Positions 61,318 to 64,000 of a stretch of DNA of 64,000 nt are shown piece after piece; positions within the stretch are counted from its first letter, which is position 1; every line of letters starts with the position of its first letter. This DNA is from Hathewaya limosa (GTDB taxonomy: Bacteria > Bacillota > Clostridia > Clostridiales > Clostridiaceae). The stretch spans positions 62,001 to 126,000 of the forward strand of contig NZ_JAUSWN010000003.1 in assembly GCF_030815255.1 (NCBI RefSeq), read 5' to 3'. A model generated the notes under the pieces. It ran no database searches and was not told the DNA's origin. It saw only the letters and a list, made by a program, of their open reading frames with translations. The position numbers and the translations under genes are program-made.

Positions 61318-64000
61318 AAGTAATAAATTTCGAATTATAATATTCATCTGATATTTTATTTTTTAGAAGATTGTAAAACGACTCATCATGGGTTGAAATT
61401 ACTATTTGCCATTTTCCATCTTTAATTATATTTCTTAATAAATCTACAAAAGCTAAAACATTAATATCATCAAAATGTCCAACAGGATCATCTATAAAAA
61501 TAGTTTTTACTTCTAAATCCATCGATAAAGCCTGACCTAAAAATATACTCAATGCTACTGTATTTAACTGAGCTGTACTGAAAAAATATTCAGGTAAAAT
61601 AGTTTCATCATCCCCATCACTTTCCAAATACAATTCAGGTACGTCTTCATCATCTTTGTTACCATTATTAGTAAACATAACTTCAATTTTCAATTTTTTA
61701 AATTCTTTATTAGGTTCTATTACTGAATATATTTGATTCATTGACTTACTGCCCAATACATTCTCTATATTTTCTTCAATGTACTTTTTTAATATAGAAA
61801 ATATATAATCAATCTTCTCTTTACATGGTTTGTATTTTTTTAATTCACGTTCTTTTATTGCTATATCTCTACTTAACTCAGTATATTTAATATTATAATC
61901 TGAACTACATAATTCATTATTAATATAATCTAATATATCAATCTTAACCTTAAGATTTTTAATAATATCATCTTTTTTATTAGATAAAGAAATTAAATCA
62001 CTAAAATCAATATAATTTTTCTTAAATATTTGTAGCATATAATCTCTATAACTGTTCTGAGTATACTCTAAATTCTCTTCTCTAAAGCTATTTTTATCAT
62101 CATTACTTTCATATTCCTTGATATAATTATTGATATCTTTACTTTCTTTTTCAAGCTCTTGATTCTGCATAATTAATGAATTATAATATATTTCAAAACA
62201 CTTCCATTCTTTTATTTGAAAATTTTTGCTAGTATTCATTTCATCTAATTTGCTAACCAAAACTTTATTAATATTTTTCTTATTAAAATCATCATTTTTA
62301 TCTTCTAATTCCTTAACTTTTAATTTAAAATCTTTAGTTTCTTTATCTAATGATATTATTAATTTAGATATTTTATCTTTTTCTTTGGTACTTTCATCTA
62401 ACTTACCTTTATAAGTAGTCTTAATTATATTTAACCATTCTTTTATAGAAGCTTCTGAAAAATCTTCTTCATATTGACTTATTTTACTCAATTCTCCCTT
62501 AAATTCGTTAACCTTTACATCTTCTAACTTTATACTTTCTTCTAATTTTTTATTTTGGTTTGTGATATTAGTTATTTTTGCTGCTATGTGGGAATTTATT
62601 TTCCCAATACTTGCTTTATATTTTTCACATTCTTCATTCCATTTAGTTACTAACTCTTTTTTTTCATTTAAAGCTTTTTCCTTCTCTAATAATCTTAATT
62701 GATAATTATCATATAGTTTTTTACAATTACTACTTTGTTCATCTAAATTAATTTTAGACAATAATAATTCTACATTTTTAAAAGGTGTATGGCATACTGG
62801 ACAATTATTTAAATTTTCTTTTTCAATATATCCTTTAACCTGTATAAGTACATTTTGTATTTCGTCAAAATTTTTCTTATATGAAATATATAAGTCCTTT
62901 TCTTTATTAGCTGTTTCAGATTTATTTTTAATCTCATTCTCTAAATTCTTATATTTATCAATATATATTTTTTTCAAATCAAGGAACTTCTTATCATCTT
63001 CAGATACTGATGTTACATGTATATCAAAATCTTCTTTATTATTTTTTAGTTTTGCCTCTTCCAAATTACTAATTTTATTTTGATTTTGTTTTTTTAGAAT
63101 ATAAAGTTTTTCTAAAATATCATTATTTACTTTTTCCCTATATTTATTATCTGATATTTCCTTTATAATTTTTTCAATGCCTTTAGCTTTAGATAAAAAG
63201 TAATTTTCTTTAACCTCTAAATATTTAAGTGATGTTTCCCATTTCTTTATTTGTTCATTAATATTATCTAAATCTTTATTTTTAGTATCTAAACTTGCTA
63301 CTTTAAACTTTAATTGTTGATTAATTAATTTGAGATCAGAGGATAATTGTTTCCATTGATTATATTCTTCAAACCATATATCACCCGCTCCATTTAACTC
63401 CTTGTATTTATTAAGCTGATCCCTTATCTTTTTAATTTTATTATTCAAATCTACTTCTTTTTGAGTATAATTATCTTTATAAAAATGTAAGAGATATATA
63501 AGCTTATCTCTATTCAAGTTTTCAATATCAATCATTTTATTTACACTATTTTTATATTCCCTTATTTCACTTCTATCAGGGATATTAATTATTTCATTCT
63601 CCTTTTTTATTACTTCTTTCAATTTCACTCCACACATTGGTTCTGTAGTATTAAATTCATTTATTTTATTATTTATTTCTTTTATTTTTTCATCGCTTAC
63701 TGTTAATTTTTTCAGTTCTTCAATATCTTCTTCACATACTTTTTGGAGTGAATCAATTCTTTTGGCAATTAACTTTTTAACTCTATAAACCTTGGTAAAC
63801 AATTTTCTTTGACTTCCATCACTGTCCCAAAAATTACCCCATTCTTCATATTTCTCGCTAGGACTATTCGCATATATAAAACTATCTATTTTATTATGAG
63901 GTAATATTTGCTTGTCCATTATATTCATTTTAAAATTATTAGTATTCAATCTTCCTTTATTATAATCTCTATATCCTTTTTCATTTATATCTTTATTCGC
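61292..64000 (-). CDS. SMC/Rad50-like coiled-coil ATPase, N-terminus outside the window
   Basis: The frame is open to the window edge, giving 902 codons with no need for a start inside. Long heptad-rich coiled coils flank a zinc-hook-like CPVCHTPF. The C-terminal ATPase half has STAQLNTVALSIFLGQAL (signature region), TIFIDDPVGHFDD (Walker B, with D-D) and VISTHDESF (switch His). Walker A must lie upstream. The type is that of Rad50/SbcC-like or defence-associated SMC ATPases. The neighbouring gene that would decide this is not visible. AT-rich and Lys/Glu/Asn-rich. Confidence 0.82.
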   Translation of the reverse strand, partial: ANKDINEKGYRDYNKGRLNTNNFKMNIMDKQILPHNKIDSFIYANSPSEKYEEWGNFWDSDGSQRKLFTKVYRVKKLIAKRIDSLQKVCEEDIEELKKLTVSDEKIKEINNKINEFNTTEPMCGVKLKEVIKKENEIINIPDRSEIREYKNSVNKMIDIENLNRDKLIYLLHFYKDNYTQKEVDLNNKIKKIRDQLNKYKELNGAGDIWFEEYNQWKQLSSDLKLINQQLKFKVASLDTKNKDLDNINEQIKKWETSLKYLEVKENYFLSKAKGIEKIIKEISDNKYREKVNNDILEKLYILKKQNQNKISNLEEAKLKNNKEDFDIHVTSVSEDDKKFLDLKKIYIDKYKNLENEIKNKSETANKEKDLYISYKKNFDEIQNVLIQVKGYIEKENLNNCPVCHTPFKNVELLLSKINLDEQSSNCKKLYDNYQLRLLEKEKALNEKKELVTKWNEECEKYKASIGKINSHIAAKITNITNQNKKLEESIKLEDVKVNEFKGELSKISQYEEDFSEASIKEWLNIIKTTYKGKLDESTKEKDKISKLIISLDKETKDFKLKVKELEDKNDDFNKKNINKVLVSKLDEMNTSKNFQIKEWKCFEIYYNSLIMQNQELEKESKDINNYIKEYESNDDKNSFREENLEYTQNSYRDYMLQIFKKNYIDFSDLISLSNKKDDIIKNLKVKIDILDYINNELCSSDYNIKYTELSRDIAIKERELKKYKPCKEKIDYIFSILKKYIEENIENVLGSKSMNQIYSVIEPNKEFKKLKIEVMFTNNGNKDDEDVPELYLESDGDDETILPEYFFSTAQLNTVALSIFLGQALSMDLEVKTIFIDDPVGHFDDINVLAFVDLLRNIIKDGKWQIVISTHDESFYNLLKNKISDEYYNSKFITFSSIGKLY

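Noticed and set aside
1..64000. CRISPR arrays, rRNA, tRNA genes and insertion sequences
   Set aside because: Looked for regular repeats, clover-leaf genes and transposase frames by eye and found none.

Overview
The window is AT-rich chromosomal DNA of a proteolytic, Stickland-fermenting Clostridium, close in type to the C. sporogenes / C. botulinum group. The basis is the D-proline reductase (prd) operon with an in-frame selenocysteine codon, an asparagine T-box in front of asnA, AT-rich codon use and typical low-GC Firmicute neighbours. The species is an inference.

Region 1 (1-6865) is most of the prd operon on the + strand: the end of prdC, a stand-alone copy of the PrdA N-terminal domain, prdA, a small SH3/S1-like gene, selenoprotein prdB, a stable intercistronic hairpin, prdD, prdE, prdF (proline racemase) and a small unknown gene, closed by a strong terminator. 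PrdF supplies D-proline from L-proline. PrdA/PrdB reduce it to 5-aminovalerate, using electrons delivered through PrdC.

Region 2 (7-33 kb) is a housekeeping mosaic. It holds DegV, topoisomerase III, a family-5 solute-binding lipoprotein, a CGGC protein, a HAD phosphatase, a CCA-adding enzyme, T-box-controlled asnA, a P1 peptidase, a decayed CapA-like protein, an isochorismatase-fold hydrolase paired with an ADP-ribosylglycohydrolase, a 50-aa basic protein, YajQ, potABCD, a CBS protein, PepF, DUF378, purB, a tyrosine recombinase, a zinc-ribbon protein and an XRE/TPR regulator. Most units are separated by clear hairpin terminators.

Region 3 (33.5-58.8 kb, all on the - strand) is an accessory island. 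A GltD-like/CCG-domain oxidoreductase is followed by a MATE transporter with a Fur-box-like promoter. Next comes an operon of a rifampin-phosphotransferase-like enzyme, a second MATE and an AraC regulator, also with a Fur-box-like promoter. Two paralogous transporter cassettes follow; each has an MptD-type ECF S component, EcfT, a fused EcfA1A2 ATPase, a heterodimeric exporter-fold ABC pair and an AraC regulator. Four promoters in the cassettes share one architecture: a 13-bp direct repeat at 19-bp period, then exactly 23 bp to the -10 hexamer. At two, and more weakly a third, a hairpin begins at about the transcription start. I read the island as an iron- and AraC-controlled small-molecule system, probably metallophore uptake plus efflux or modification. 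The substrate is not visible from sequence.

Region 4 (58.8-64 kb) is a decaying edge: a lone hypothetical gene, a GNAT acetyltransferase, a conjugative-element-like membrane/peptidase pseudogene with two in-frame stops, and the C-terminal ~900 residues of an SMC/Rad50-like ATPase running off the window end. I found no tRNA, rRNA, CRISPR array or intact insertion sequence.
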